Assembly (NCBI RefSeq): GCF_029961765.1
Contig: NZ_CP124681.1
Location: forward strand, 3,100,001 to 3,164,000
From: Nocardioides sp. QY071
Lineage (GTDB): Bacteria > Actinomycetota > Actinomycetes > Propionibacteriales > Nocardioidaceae
Reading direction: 5' to 3'
Length of the DNA: 64,000 bases
Below, one piece after another: positions 41,911 through 51,415 of the stretch. The translations under genes were made by a program, and so were the position numbers. Below the pieces are notes generated by a model. The model was given only the letters and a program-made list of their open reading frames with translations, was not told the origin of the DNA and did not search any database. The stretch's first letter is position 1, and each line of letters opens with the position of its first letter.

Positions 41911-44900
41911 CGCGCCACCTCCGCGCGACGGGTCGGCCGGCCCAGCACGAGGCCCGCGACCAGGCCGACGCCCAGCGCCGCGGCGACGTCGGCGCTGCCG
42001 GTCACGAAGCGTCCGCCGTCGAGGGCGTCGAGCAGGCCCGACGCGGACACCAGCACGAGCACCGCCACCGCGGAGCGGGCCGGGTGTCGGGGCAGGAACG
42101 CGCCGGCGAGCAGCCCGACGGCGGCCACCGGGCCGAGCAGCACCCCGGCCGCGACGAGGGCGACGCCCCACCACAGCGGGCGGGTGGCGGGCTCGGTCGC
42201 CGGCCACGGACGCCGGCGATCGCGCGGGCTGCGCCGTACGAGCACGAGCACGAGGCAGGCAGCGCCCAGCAGCAGCACGCCGCCACTGACGGCCAGGCCG
42301 AGGGGGAGCACGACGGCGTACGTCTGCTGGGGTGCGTAGCGCAGTCGGACCGTCGCGGCCTCCTGGCCGGCCGGGAGCAGCCACCCCTGCTGCCAGCCGT
42401 CGACGCGGATCGGCTCGAGGCGGCGCCCGTCGAGCTCGGCGACCCAGCCGGGGTTGGCGTTCTCCGGCAGCCACAGCACCGCCGCGGGGCCGCTGCCGAC
42501 ACGGACCGTACGACGATCACGGTCCCAGCGCTGGACGGTGACGTCACGCTCGCGGACGGCCGTGGCCTGCTGCCCGGCCGGCACGAGTGAGACGTCGGCG
42601 AGCTCGAACTCACTCGTCGGCGTGGCGTGCAGGTCCTGGGCACCTGAGGGCAGCCGGACCGCGGACGGCTCGCAGCTCTCGAGCTCGAGCGGGGTCCCGT
42701 TGACCAGGTCGGCCATGGTCCCGGTGACACGCGTGGCGACCTCGCGGCCGCCGACCTCGATGACCGGCCCGAGCCCGCACAGCGCGCCGGTGGGCGCGTC
42801 CCCCACCAGGGGCCGGGTCACGTCGACGCCGGTCAGCTCGATCTCGGGGACCACCACGTGCCCGGCTCCGGGGGCCTTCTCGAAGCGCACCTGCAGCCGG
42901 TTGGTGCGGACCGGGTCGATCGGGACCGCGCCGCCGGCGTCGAGCACGACCCGTTGGGTGCGCCGCCCCGAGGTGATGACCGCCGCCACCGGAGTGCCGG
43001 CGACCCCGCTCGCCGGGACGCTGATCCCCGTGATGGTGCGGGTGCGGCGCCACTGGAAGGTCAGGGTCGGGTACAGGTCGCTGTCGTCGGAGACCCACGC
43101 GGTGCTCGGCTGCCCGTCGTAGGCGAAGCGGCCGGCGACCTTCGGATCTCCGCCGTACGACGAGGTCACCTCGACCGGGGGACGGCGCTCGACCTGGTCG
43201 AGCAGCAGCGCGGCCTCGGGGGTGTTCCGTACGACGACGTGCCCGGTGAGCCGGTAGGAGCCGGAGGCCTCGAGGGCGAAGGACCGGTCGATCCCGCCGG
43301 CCTCCTCCGGCTGCCGGATCCGGGTCACGTCGCAGTCCGGCACGCTCGGGGTGATGAAGCACGCGCGGCGGCCGGGGACGGTGCTGAAGGCCAGGGCGTC
43401 GTCCGGGCCGGCGGTGCCGGGGACCACGAAGGTGCGACGCGGCCGCAGTCCGTCGACGGCGACCTCGCGCAGGCCCACCCGGGCCGAGCGTGCCGCGGTC
43501 GCCGCTTCGACGATCCGCACCTCCACCCGGTCGACGCGGCTGCCGTCGAGGCGCACCCGGACCGGCGCGCCTGTGGCGCCGACGCTCGCCCGGACGGTCT
43601 GGGTGCCCGCCGCGACCTCGATCGTGCGGATCGGGACGACCTGCGGGTCGTCGGCGACCGGCGTCACGGTCACGGTCCGCACGGCCCGTGGGGCGGCGAG
43701 GTCCAGCCGGAGCCACTGCCGCTCGGGGGCGGTCGCCGACGAGGTGACCCACTGCGTGTCGAGGTCGCCGTCGACGGCGGCGTACGGGCCGGACGCGGTG
43801 ATGACCGGGCCGAAGTTGTCGGCGTACCCCTGCGCCGAGGAGGCCTCCAGTCCCCTCAACCCCGCGTAGCGGGCGACGACCGGCGTGCCGCCGGGCTCGC
43901 CCGGGAAGTCGTGGGCGGCCCGTGCGACGCGCCACGGCTCGTCGGCGGTCATCAGCGCGGAGAGACCCTCGTCGTTGCTGCCGAACGCGCGCTCGCGTCG
44001 CTGGTCGGTGTCGGTGACGATGTCGGCCGAGCGGTCCCAGCCGGGCTCGCCCTCGAGGACCGTCGGCTGGTCGGCACCGACCAGGCCGGCGCTCTGGGCG
44101 AGCAGGCTGCTCTCGGCCGCGCCGCGGACGGTCGCGACGTCGTCGAGCGCGGTCGCCCGGACCACCGGCAGCCGCCGCGGGACCCGGAACACCTCGACCT
44201 CCGGCTCGTCGTCGGCGGTGGCGCCGAACGCCGCGACCCGCTGCATCCCGGCCTTCGCCAGCGCGACCGCGGCGCCTCCGGGATGGGGCGAGCGGGTGAC
44301 CTGGCGCAGCAGGTCGCGCCGGAGCACGACGTGCCCGATGCCTGCGCGGGCCAGCTCGTCGACGAGGGCCGGCGTCACCCGCCCGGTCACGATCGACTGG
44401 TCGAGCGCGGAGAGGTAGCGGATGGACTCTCCCGGCACGAGCGGGACCTGGGTGCGGCTGACCATGTCGACCCCGCCGAGGATCGCCAGCGGCTCGTCGA
44501 GGGTCCAGCCCCAGGCCTGCTGCGCGAAGCTCGAGCCCGGTACGACGAGGGTGCGGTCGGCCTGCTGCGAGCCCTCGTCGGCCTGCTGGTCGGCGAGGTA
44601 GTCCCGCGCCTGCTGCCAGGGCTCGGAGATGTCGGTCCAGCCCGGGGTGCGGGTGTCGGAGCCGAGGAAGGGCTGGCCGAGCACCGCGAGCAGCAGCAGG
44701 GGCACCAGGACCAGGCCGCTGCGCCCCGGCTCGAGCCGGGGCCGGCGGGCCACCAGGCGCTCGGCGCCGGCCGCGACCGCCGTACCGAAGCCGAGGGCGA
44801 GGGGCAGTCGCACTACCGGGTCGATCTTGTGGACGTTGCGGAAGATCTGCAGCGGGCCGTCGAGCAGGTCGCGGAAGGCGCCGGCGACCGGGGCTCCGGC

Positions 44901-45920
44901 GACGCCGCCGTGGGCGACGGTCAGGCAGCCCAGGCCGAGCAACGCGGCGAGAAGCAGCGGGCGCCGTACCGGACCCTCGATGAGGGTGAGCCCGGCCAGC
45001 CCGACCCCCGCCACGACGGCCGCCACGACGACGAGGACCGGCTCGGTCGCGAGGTCGAAGGCCGCCGGCCACCACGGCCGGTCGCCGGACAGCAGGTAGC
45101 CGAGCCACGACGAGTCGCCGCGGGCCGCCTCTGACCAGCCGATCAGCGACGTGGTGTCACTGGCGCTCTCGACGTACTCGAAGAACGGCGGCGCGTACTT
45201 GGCCAGCACCGCGAGCGGCAACGCCCACCACAGGCAGGCGGCGCCGACCGCGGCCGCCCAGCCGGCCGCGAAGCGCCACGTGGCGAGCCGGCCGCGCACG
45301 CCCCACAGCACGAGGAGGACGGCGAGCGGGAGGCAGGCGGCGGTCTCGACGGCGTTGACGCCGCCCATGCACACGACCGCCGCACCGCTGAGCAGTGCCG
45401 CTGCGCGCCCGGAGAGCCGGCCGCGCAGGTGGAGCACGACGGGCAGGACCAGCCACGGCATGACCGCGCCGGGCAGCGACTCGGCCGTCTGGACCGTCAC
45501 GGTGCCGAGCAGCCGCGGCGAGAGCGCGAAGAAGGCGCCGGCCAGCAGCGCGGGCAGCTCCGCCAGCCCGACCGCACGGCCCACCCGCCGCGCACCCTCG
45601 CACGCCAGGACCAGGATCAGGGCGGACCACAGCCGCTGGCTCACCCAGTCGGGCATGCCGAGGAGGTCGCTGAGCCAGAACCAGGTGCCCTGCGGGAAGA
45701 GGTAGCCGTAGGCCTGGTTCTGGAACTCGCCGAAGTTGGACTCCGGGTGCCACAGGTTGAAGGCGCCGGACAGGAAGCTGCCGGGGCGCTCGGTCAGCTC
45801 CGCGCGGGTGTCGTAGGTGGTGGTGCCGGGCTGCTGCAGGAGCATGAGGACCGTCATGACGGCGTACAGCGCCACCGCGACTCCCGTGCCCCGCACGGCC
45901 GGCTCGGATGTCTCCCTCAT
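41907..45920 (-). CDS. AftD-like giant membrane glycosyltransferase (DUF3367) with discoidin-type domains
   Basis: A 1337-residue protein, first in the operon. Residues about 1-430 are membrane-embedded (VALYAVMTVLMLLQQPGTTT, then FNLWHPESNFGEFQNQAYGY in the first loop), matching the alpha-(1-3)-arabinofuranosyltransferase family. Two F5/8 type C-like carbohydrate-binding segments follow: about 690-840 (AAVDGDLDTQWVTSS) and 930-1060 (AYDGQPSTAWVSDD). About four membrane segments close the protein (1210-1335). In mycobacteria AftD branches arabinan. Organisms like this one are not known to make mycolyl-arabinogalactan, so the polymer is probably different. Confidence 0.82.
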   Translation of the reverse strand: MRETSEPAVRGTGVAVALYAVMTVLMLLQQPGTTTYDTRAELTERPGSFLSGAFNLWHPESNFGEFQNQAYGYLFPQGTWFWLSDLLGMPDWVSQRLWSALILVLACEGARRVGRAVGLAELPALLAGAFFALSPRLLGTVTVQTAESLPGAVMPWLVLPVVLHLRGRLSGRAAALLSGAAVVCMGGVNAVETAACLPLAVLLVLWGVRGRLATWRFAAGWAAAVGAACLWWALPLAVLAKYAPPFFEYVESASDTTSLIGWSEAARGDSSWLGYLLSGDRPWWPAAFDLATEPVLVVVAAVVAGVGLAGLTLIEGPVRRPLLLAALLGLGCLTVAHGGVAGAPVAGAFRDLLDGPLQIFRNVHKIDPVVRLPLALGFGTAVAAGAERLVARRPRLEPGRSGLVLVPLLLLAVLGQPFLGSDTRTPGWTDISEPWQQARDYLADQQADEGSQQADRTLVVPGSSFAQQAWGWTLDEPLAILGGVDMVSRTQVPLVPGESIRYLSALDQSIVTGRVTPALVDELARAGIGHVVLRRDLLRQVTRSPHPGGAAVALAKAGMQRVAAFGATADDEPEVEVFRVPRRLPVVRATALDDVATVRGAAESSLLAQSAGLVGADQPTVLEGEPGWDRSADIVTDTDQRRERAFGSNDEGLSALMTADEPWRVARAAHDFPGEPGGTPVVARYAGLRGLEASSAQGYADNFGPVITASGPYAAVDGDLDTQWVTSSATAPERQWLRLDLAAPRAVRTVTVTPVADDPQVVPIRTIEVAAGTQTVRASVGATGAPVRVRLDGSRVDRVEVRIVEAATAARSARVGLREVAVDGLRPRRTFVVPGTAGPDDALAFSTVPGRRACFITPSVPDCDVTRIRQPEEAGGIDRSFALEASGSYRLTGHVVVRNTPEAALLLDQVERRPPVEVTSSYGGDPKVAGRFAYDGQPSTAWVSDDSDLYPTLTFQWRRTRTITGISVPASGVAGTPVAAVITSGRRTQRVVLDAGGAVPIDPVRTNRLQVRFEKAPGAGHVVVPEIELTGVDVTRPLVGDAPTGALCGLGPVIEVGGREVATRVTGTMADLVNGTPLELESCEPSAVRLPSGAQDLHATPTSEFELADVSLVPAGQQATAVRERDVTVQRWDRDRRTVRVGSGPAAVLWLPENANPGWVAELDGRRLEPIRVDGWQQGWLLPAGQEAATVRLRYAPQQTYAVVLPLGLAVSGGVLLLGAACLVLVLVRRSPRDRRRPWPATEPATRPLWWGVALVAAGVLLGPVAAVGLLAGAFLPRHPARSAVAVLVLVSASGLLDALDGGRFVTGSADVAAALGVGLVAGLVLGRPTRRAEVAR

Positions 45921-46022
45921 CCCCCTCCTCCCACAGGTCGCCCGGCGACACTGTAGGAGACAGGACCCCGGCGACGCCGGGTCGGCTTAGGTTCACGCCC
46001 ACCGGCCCCCTAACCTGCTCTG

Positions 46023-47285
46023 GTGACGACGACCTCCCGCCCGGCGGGCTCACGCATCTCCCGGCTGCTGCGCAGCAGCGCCGGCATCGCCATCGCGATG
46101 GCCGTGATGAACGTCGGTACCTACGGCTTCCAGATCGTCTCCGCGCGGCTGCTCGGTCCCGGCCAGTACGGCGCGCTCGCCGGCGTGATGGCGCTGCTGC
46201 TGGTCCTCTCCGTGCTCCAGCTCGGCCTGCAGGCCACCTCGGCGCGACGGATCGCCGCCGACCCCGAGCACGTCGCCGCCGTCGAGGCCGCCGTCCTGCG
46301 CACCGGCTGGCGGCTGGCCCTGGTCCTCGGCGCCGTGACCGTCCTGGCCGCACCGCTCGTCACGAAGCTGCTGCGCCTCGACGGGCTGCTGCCCGCCGTC
46401 CTGCTCGGCCTGGCGATCGTCCCCGCGACCGTGATGGGCGCCCAGGCCGGCGTGCTGCAGGGCGAACGCCGCTGGCTCCCGCTCAGCCTGGTCTACCTGG
46501 CGGTCGGCGTACCCCGTGTCATCCTCGGCATCGGCTTCCTGCTGGTGTGGCGCTCGGAGAGCAGCGCGATGCTCGCCGTGCTCGTCTCGACGTGGATCCC
46601 CGTCCTGGTCGGCGCCTGGGCGCTCGGCCGCCATCCGCGGCGCGAGTCCAGCGTGACCGAGACGGAGATCCGGCGCGACGTGCTCCGCGAGACGCTGGGC
46701 AGCTCGATCGCGCTGCTGGCCTTCTTCGCCATGGCGAACCTCGACATCGTCGTCGCCCGCAGCATCCTCGGCGAGCACGACGCCGGCCTGTACGCCGGCG
46801 GCCTGATCGTCACCAAGGCCGTCCTGTTCCTGCCCCAGTTCGCCGTCGTGGTGCTCTTCCCGTCGATGTCGACCGGCGGCGAGAGCCGCGCTGCGGTCAT
46901 CAAGGGCCTGGCCTTCCTCGGCTCGCTGGGCGCGCTCGGCGTCGCCGCGACCTATCTGCTGCCCGGCCTCGCGATCATCTTCGTCGGCGGCGCCGACTAC
47001 GCCGAGGTGCAGGACCGGCTGTGGATGTTCGCCGTCCTCGGCGCCCTGCTCTCGCTGCTGCAGCTGCTGGTGTACGCCGGCCTGGCGACCCGCGGCGTCG
47101 CGACCAAGTACGTCGTCGGCATCGGCGTGCTGCTGCTCATCGGCCTCGGCGCCACGGCCTCCAGCGTGACCGGCCTCGCCACGCGGGTCGGCGCGGTCGA
47201 CCTCGCCGTCCTGCTCGTGCTCGTCGCCCTTCAGGTCGTGCGGCACCGTCGCGACGACGAGGTCACGCCCGCGCCAGCCAGCTAG
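46023..47285 (+). CDS. Wzx-like polysaccharide flippase (MATE/MOP superfamily)
   Basis: A 420-residue protein with about twelve membrane helices. It starts with RSSAGIAIAMAVMNVGTYGF and has SARLLGPGQYGALAGVMALL, the usual first-two-helix pattern of polysaccharide biosynthesis flippases, plus FFAMANLDIVVARSILGEHD, the repeat in helix 7. It would move lipid-linked sugars across the membrane. GTG 46023 is the start, 102 bp from the divergent AftD-like gene. Its stop TAG lies at the first bases of the inverted-repeat element at 47283. Confidence 0.87.
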   Translation: MTTTSRPAGSRISRLLRSSAGIAIAMAVMNVGTYGFQIVSARLLGPGQYGALAGVMALLLVLSVLQLGLQATSARRIAADPEHVAAVEAAVLRTGWRLALVLGAVTVLAAPLVTKLLRLDGLLPAVLLGLAIVPATVMGAQAGVLQGERRWLPLSLVYLAVGVPRVILGIGFLLVWRSESSAMLAVLVSTWIPVLVGAWALGRHPRRESSVTETEIRRDVLRETLGSSIALLAFFAMANLDIVVARSILGEHDAGLYAGGLIVTKAVLFLPQFAVVVLFPSMSTGGESRAAVIKGLAFLGSLGALGVAATYLLPGLAIIFVGGADYAEVQDRLWMFAVLGALLSLLQLLVYAGLATRGVATKYVVGIGVLLLIGLGATASSVTGLATRVGAVDLAVLLVLVALQVVRHRRDDEVTPAPAS

Positions 47286-47448
47286 TGGTCATCCCCGGAA
47301 GTTGTGCGGGGGTGGCCAGTGCCCCGGGTGCGTGCATCGCAAGGCGCCGGCGCGCAGCCATACCGGGTCGTCTCGCAAGCGTCGGCAACGCCGCGAAGTG
47401 CGTGCCCGGGGTGCAGGACACTCGCAGAACTTCCGGGGATGGCCACTA
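47283..47448. repeat. 166-bp element with terminal inverted repeats between flippase gene and polA
   Basis: The left end (47283-47303) and right end (47428-47448) are inverted repeats matching at 20 of 21 positions; the shared core is AACTTCCGGGGAT. Weaker complementarity (around CCCCGGGTGCG) extends roughly 45 bp inward. The terminal TAG of each end is the stop codon of the flanking convergent gene. It has no coding capacity that I can support and lacks an obvious target-site duplication. It could be a MITE-like element or a large bidirectional terminator. Confidence 0.75.
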
Positions 47449-50145
47449 GTGCGCGGCCTCGTGCCAGGACCGGCCGGTGCCGACGGAGACGTCGAGCGGG
47501 ACGGTGAGGTCGGCGGCGCCGGCCATCTGCTCGCGGACCAGGGCCTCGAGCGCGTCCTGCTCGCCGTCGGCGACCTCGAACACGAGCTCGTCGTGGACCT
47601 GCAGCAGCATCCGTGAGGCCAGCCCGGCCTCCTTCAGCGCGGCGTCGGTGCGCAGCATGGCGACCTTGATCAGGTCGGCGGCCGAGCCCTGGATGGGGGC
47701 GTTGAGCGCCATCCGCTCGGCGGCCTCGCGACGCATCCGGTTGTCGCTGGTGAGGTCGGGCAGGTAGCGGCGCCGGCCCATGATGGTCTCGGTGAAGCCG
47801 GTGCGGCGGGCCTCGTCGACGACGCCCGCGAGGTAGTCGCGGATGCCGCCGAAGGTCTCGAAGTAGTCGTCCATCAGGGCGCTGGCCTCGCGCGGCTCGA
47901 TGCCGAGCTGCTGGGACAGCCCGAAGGCGGACAAGCCGTAGGCGAGGCCGTAGTTCATCGCCTTGATCTTGGCGCGCATCTCCGGTGTGACCGCGTCCGA
48001 CGCGACGTCGAAGACCCGCGAGGCGGTCTCGGCGTGGAAGTCGCGGCCGGAGCGGAACGCCTCGATGAGCAGGTCGTCCTCGGACAGGTGGGCCATGATC
48101 CGCATCTCGATCTGGCTGTAGTCGGCGGTCATCAGCGACGCGTAGCCGCTGCCCACGACGAAGCTCTCGCGGATCCGGCGGCCCTCCTCGGTGCGCACCG
48201 GGATGTTCTGCAGGTTGGGGTCGGTGCTCGACAGGCGGCCGGTGGCGGCGATGGTCTGGTGGAAGGTGGTGTGGATGCGGCCGTCGGGCTGGACCGTCTT
48301 GAGCAGGCCCTCGATGGTCTGCCGCAGGCGGATCACCTCGCGGTGGCGCAGCAGGTGGAGCAGGAACGGGTGCTCGGTCTGGACGAACAGCCACTGCAGC
48401 GCGTCGGCGTCGGTCGTGTAGCCGGTCTTGGTGCGCTTGGTCTTCGGCATGTTGAGCTCGTCGAAGAGCACGACCTGCAGCTGCTTGGGTGAGCCGAGGT
48501 TGATCTCCTGGCCGATGACCTCGTAGGCCTTCTGGGCCTCACTGCGGACCTCCTCGCCGAAGTGCGCCTCCAGCCCCTCGAGGTGCTCGACATCGATGGC
48601 GATGCCGGTGCGCTCCATGGCGGCCAGGACGCCGACGAGTGGCATCTCCACGTCGGTGAGCAGCCCGCGGCCACCGGCCTTCTCGACCTCGTCGGCCAGC
48701 TCGGCGGACAGGTCGAGCGCCGCGCGGGCCTGGACCATCGCGCTGGTCGCGACGCCGCCCTGGTCGGCCGCGCCGTCGTCGAAGAGCAGCTCGCCCTGGT
48801 CGGGGTCCTGGGCCTGGGCGAGCTCGCGGTGGAGGTAGCGCAGCGAGAGGTCGGCCAGGTCGTAGGAGCGCTGGTCCGGCGCGACGAGGTACGCCGCCAG
48901 CGCGGTGTCCTCCGCGACGCCGGCCAGGCTCCAGCCCTGCGCGGCGAGCGCGTGCAGCGGTCCCTTGGCGTCGTGCAGCACCTTGGGGCGCGCCGGGTCG
49001 GCCAGCCAGGCCGCGATCGCCGTGTCGTCGGCGGGGCTCATCGCCGCGACGTCGACGTACGCCGCTCGTCCGTCGGCCAGGGCCAGCGCCAGGCCGTCGA
49101 CGCGACCGGTGCCGCTGCCCCACGTGCCGCGGACCGACAGGCCGATCCTCTCGTCACCGGCCCGCTCCAGCCAGGCGGCAACGGCGTCGGGCGCGAGCGT
49201 CGTGCCGTCGAGCTCGACGCCGGTCTCGACCTGGACGTCCTCACCCGGTGCGACGACGTCGAGGATCCGGGTGCGCAGCTCGCCGCGGAACTCCAGCTCG
49301 TCGAGCAGCTCGAGCGCCGCGGCGCGGTCCCACTCCTTGAGCACCAGGTCGTCGACGACCACACCGAGGTCGAGGTCGCGCACCAGCGCGTTGAGGCGGC
49401 GGTTGCGGATGACGTCGCCGAGGTGCTCGCGGAACGCCTCGCCCTTCTTGCCGGTGATCTTGTCGGCCTGGGCGATGACGTTGTCGAGGCCGTCGTAGGT
49501 GTTGATCCACTTCGCGGCGAAGCCCGCGCCGACACCGGGGACCCCGGGCAGGTTGTCGGACTGCTCCCCCACGATCGCGGCCAGCTCGGGATAGCGGTGC
49601 GGCGGTACGCCGTACTTCTCCTCGACGAAGGCCGGCGTCATCCGGGACAGGTCGGAGACACCGCGCATCGGGTAGAGGACGGTGGAGCGCTCGGTGACCA
49701 GCTGGATGGAGTCGCGGTCGCCGGTGAGGATCAGCACCTCGAGGCCGCTCGTCTCGTCGGCGAGGGCCTGGGTGACCAGGGTCGCGATGATGTCGTCCGC
49801 CTCGTAGCCGGGGACCTTGATGAACGGGATCGAGAAGGACGTCAGCATCCGCTCGATCAGCGGCAGCTGGCTGCTGAACTCACCGGGGGTCTTGTTGCGC
49901 TTGGCCTTGTACTCGGCGTACTCCTCCGTGCGGAAGGTCTGCCGCGAGACGTCGAACGCGACCGCCACGTGGGTGGGCTGCTCGTCGCGCAGCACGTTGA
50001 CCAGCATCGAGGTGAACCCGTAGACCGCGTTGGTGTTCTGTCCGGTCGCGGTGGAGAAGTTCTCGACGGGCAGGGCGAAGAAGGCGCGGTAGGCCAGCGA
50101 GTGACCGTCCAGGAGAAGGAGTCGCGGGCGAGTCGTCTCCGTCAT
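47446..50145 (-). CDS. polA: DNA polymerase I
   Basis: Repair and Okazaki-fragment polymerase, about 899 residues. The 5'-nuclease domain has LLLDGHSLAYRAFFALPVE, KVPGYEADDIIATLV, LTGDRDSIQLV and GEQSDNLPGVPGVG. The 3'-5' exonuclease region (about 310-500) lacks the DxE motif (RIGLSVRGTWGSGTG stands there), so proofreading is probably absent, as in mycobacterial PolA. The polymerase domain has motif A TADYSQIEMRIMAHLS, motif B KAMNYGLAYGLSAFGLSQ and motif C QVHDELVFEV. ATG 50145 is used; a GTG at 50157 in frame is an alternative. The stop lies in the right end of the inverted-repeat element. Confidence 0.96.
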   Translation of the reverse strand: MTETTRPRLLLLDGHSLAYRAFFALPVENFSTATGQNTNAVYGFTSMLVNVLRDEQPTHVAVAFDVSRQTFRTEEYAEYKAKRNKTPGEFSSQLPLIERMLTSFSIPFIKVPGYEADDIIATLVTQALADETSGLEVLILTGDRDSIQLVTERSTVLYPMRGVSDLSRMTPAFVEEKYGVPPHRYPELAAIVGEQSDNLPGVPGVGAGFAAKWINTYDGLDNVIAQADKITGKKGEAFREHLGDVIRNRRLNALVRDLDLGVVVDDLVLKEWDRAAALELLDELEFRGELRTRILDVVAPGEDVQVETGVELDGTTLAPDAVAAWLERAGDERIGLSVRGTWGSGTGRVDGLALALADGRAAYVDVAAMSPADDTAIAAWLADPARPKVLHDAKGPLHALAAQGWSLAGVAEDTALAAYLVAPDQRSYDLADLSLRYLHRELAQAQDPDQGELLFDDGAADQGGVATSAMVQARAALDLSAELADEVEKAGGRGLLTDVEMPLVGVLAAMERTGIAIDVEHLEGLEAHFGEEVRSEAQKAYEVIGQEINLGSPKQLQVVLFDELNMPKTKRTKTGYTTDADALQWLFVQTEHPFLLHLLRHREVIRLRQTIEGLLKTVQPDGRIHTTFHQTIAATGRLSSTDPNLQNIPVRTEEGRRIRESFVVGSGYASLMTADYSQIEMRIMAHLSEDDLLIEAFRSGRDFHAETASRVFDVASDAVTPEMRAKIKAMNYGLAYGLSAFGLSQQLGIEPREASALMDDYFETFGGIRDYLAGVVDEARRTGFTETIMGRRRYLPDLTSDNRMRREAAERMALNAPIQGSAADLIKVAMLRTDAALKEAGLASRMLLQVHDELVFEVADGEQDALEALVREQMAGAADLTVPLDVSVGTGRSWHEAAH

Positions 50146-50198
50146 GTCGTGAGGCACCCGGCGACTCTACCGATGCCCGCCGACTATCGTTTCGGCCC

Positions 50199-50624
50199 AT
50201 GACGACCATCGACGAGATCGCCGACTTCATGCGCACCCACATGGGTGCACTCAACGAGCGGATGGGCATCGAGCTCGTCGAGGTCACCGCGGACCGGGTC
50301 GTCGCGACGATGCCCGTCGAGGGCAACACCCAGCCCTACGGCCTGCTCCACGGCGGTGCGTCGGTGGTCCTCGCCGAGACCCTCGGATCGGTGGCGGCCG
50401 CGATCCACGCCGGCCCGGACCGGTTCGCGGTCGGCACCGACATCAACGCCACCCACCACCGTTCGGCCACGTCCGGTGTCGTCACCGGCGTCGCGACGCC
50501 GCTGCACCGCGGCCGGACCATGGCCAGCTTCGAGATCGTCGTCAGCGACGACGCCGGGCGGCGGGTGTGCACCTCGCGGATCACCTGCGCGCTGCTCGAG
50601 CGCGATCCCAGCCCCAAGGCCTGA
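50199..50624 (+). CDS. Hotdog-fold thioesterase (PaaI/MenI type)
   Basis: A 141-residue acyl-CoA thioesterase. The active-site segment is TQPYGLLHGGASVVLAETLG with the conserved HGG, followed by GTDINATHHRSATSG. This pattern fits the PaaI group, including 1,4-dihydroxy-2-naphthoyl-CoA hydrolases; substrate cannot be fixed. It is divergent from polA across 53 bp. From memory a thioesterase next to polA is common in actinobacteria. Confidence 0.88.
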   Translation: MTTIDEIADFMRTHMGALNERMGIELVEVTADRVVATMPVEGNTQPYGLLHGGASVVLAETLGSVAAAIHAGPDRFAVGTDINATHHRSATSGVVTGVATPLHRGRTMASFEIVVSDDAGRRVCTSRITCALLERDPSPKA

Positions 50625-50629
50625 ACGCG

Positions 50630-50648
50630 CTCCCGGTCACTCCGGGAG
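50630..50648. terminator. Hairpin between thioesterase and GNAT genes
   Basis: CTCCCGG (50630-50636) pairs with CCGGGAG (50642-50648) over a 5-base loop. It begins 5 bp after the thioesterase stop and holds the stop of the convergent GNAT gene. Confidence 0.5.
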
Positions 50649-51215
50649 GACGAGCCGCTCGGTGCGCGCCCGGCGCAGCGAGCGGCGGGCGGCGAGCACC
50701 CGGCTGCGGCTCCCGTCGACACCGGTCTGCTGGCGCTGCGGCGAGACCCGGCTGCGCAGCAGCGTGGTCGGGGCGATCCGGTACATCACGACCGGCGCCA
50801 GGCCCAGGCGCGCCATGAACCGGTTGGACTCGCGCGAGGAGTGCGGGACCGCGGTGACGACGTGCAGGATGCCGTTGTCCTCCGCGAACGCGGTGGCGGC
50901 CTCCATCAGGGCGTGCCCGACGCCGTGGCGCCGGCAGGCGTCGAAGACCCGCGGGTGGATCGACTGGACGCACGGCTCGAGGTTGAGCGGCGAGAGCGTG
51001 GTGATCCGCAGGTAGACCGCGCCGGCGACCTTGCCGTCGTACTCGACGACGACGAGGCGCTGCTCCGGCGAGGCCGCGGCGGCCTTGACGATCAGCTCGA
51101 CGTCGGCGACCTGCTCGGCCGGATCGGCCCGGCGTACTGCGTCGCTCCACAGCTCGGCGAGCACCGGTGCGTCCTCGCGCGTGGCGACGCGCGTCGTCAG
51201 CGAGTAGCGACTCAT
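50637..51215 (-). CDS. GNAT-family N-acetyltransferase
   Basis: A 192-residue acetyl-CoA-dependent transferase. The pyrophosphate-binding motif is in ACRRHGVGHALMEAATAFAE (about 97-116) and the beta-4 strand is KVAGAVYLRITTLSPLN. The C-terminal 45 residues are basic (RVLAARRSLRRARTERLVL), more than a minimal GNAT has, and could bind nucleic acid or be disordered. Substrate unknown. It converges on the thioesterase gene. Confidence 0.83.
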   Translation of the reverse strand: MSRYSLTTRVATREDAPVLAELWSDAVRRADPAEQVADVELIVKAAAASPEQRLVVVEYDGKVAGAVYLRITTLSPLNLEPCVQSIHPRVFDACRRHGVGHALMEAATAFAEDNGILHVVTAVPHSSRESNRFMARLGLAPVVMYRIAPTTLLRSRVSPQRQQTGVDGSRSRVLAARRSLRRARTERLVLPE

Positions 51216-51344
51216 CCCGACCCTGCCCCTCCATGACCCCCACGGCGCAGACCGCTCGGTCCCGAACGGTCAGGCGGAACACTACGCTCACCCGGCCGCG
51301 TCGCACAGGGGGACGCCCCATCTGCGTTTTCGGCAAAGGATCAA

Positions 51345-51358
51345 TCTCGGATCCGAGA
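51345..51358. promoter_or_regulatory. 14-bp palindrome upstream of amino acid ABC operon
   Basis: TCTCGGATCCGAGA is a perfect palindrome 58-71 bp upstream of the binding-protein ATG, inside a locally AT-richer stretch (CAAAGGATCAA before it, AATGTG after). A second small inverted repeat, TGTC-CTGC-GACA, follows at 51361. Likely an operator for a regulator that I cannot identify. Confidence 0.45.
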
Positions 51359-51415
51359 AATGTGTCCTGCGACACGCCTTCGCGGCGCCGGAAACAGGGG
51401 CCTAGAGTGCGGCTC

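Noticed and set aside
47286..47445. Short protein-coding frames crossing the inverted-repeat element
   Set aside because: Both strands give similar peptides only because the ends are inverted repeats; there is no ribosome site or conserved domain.
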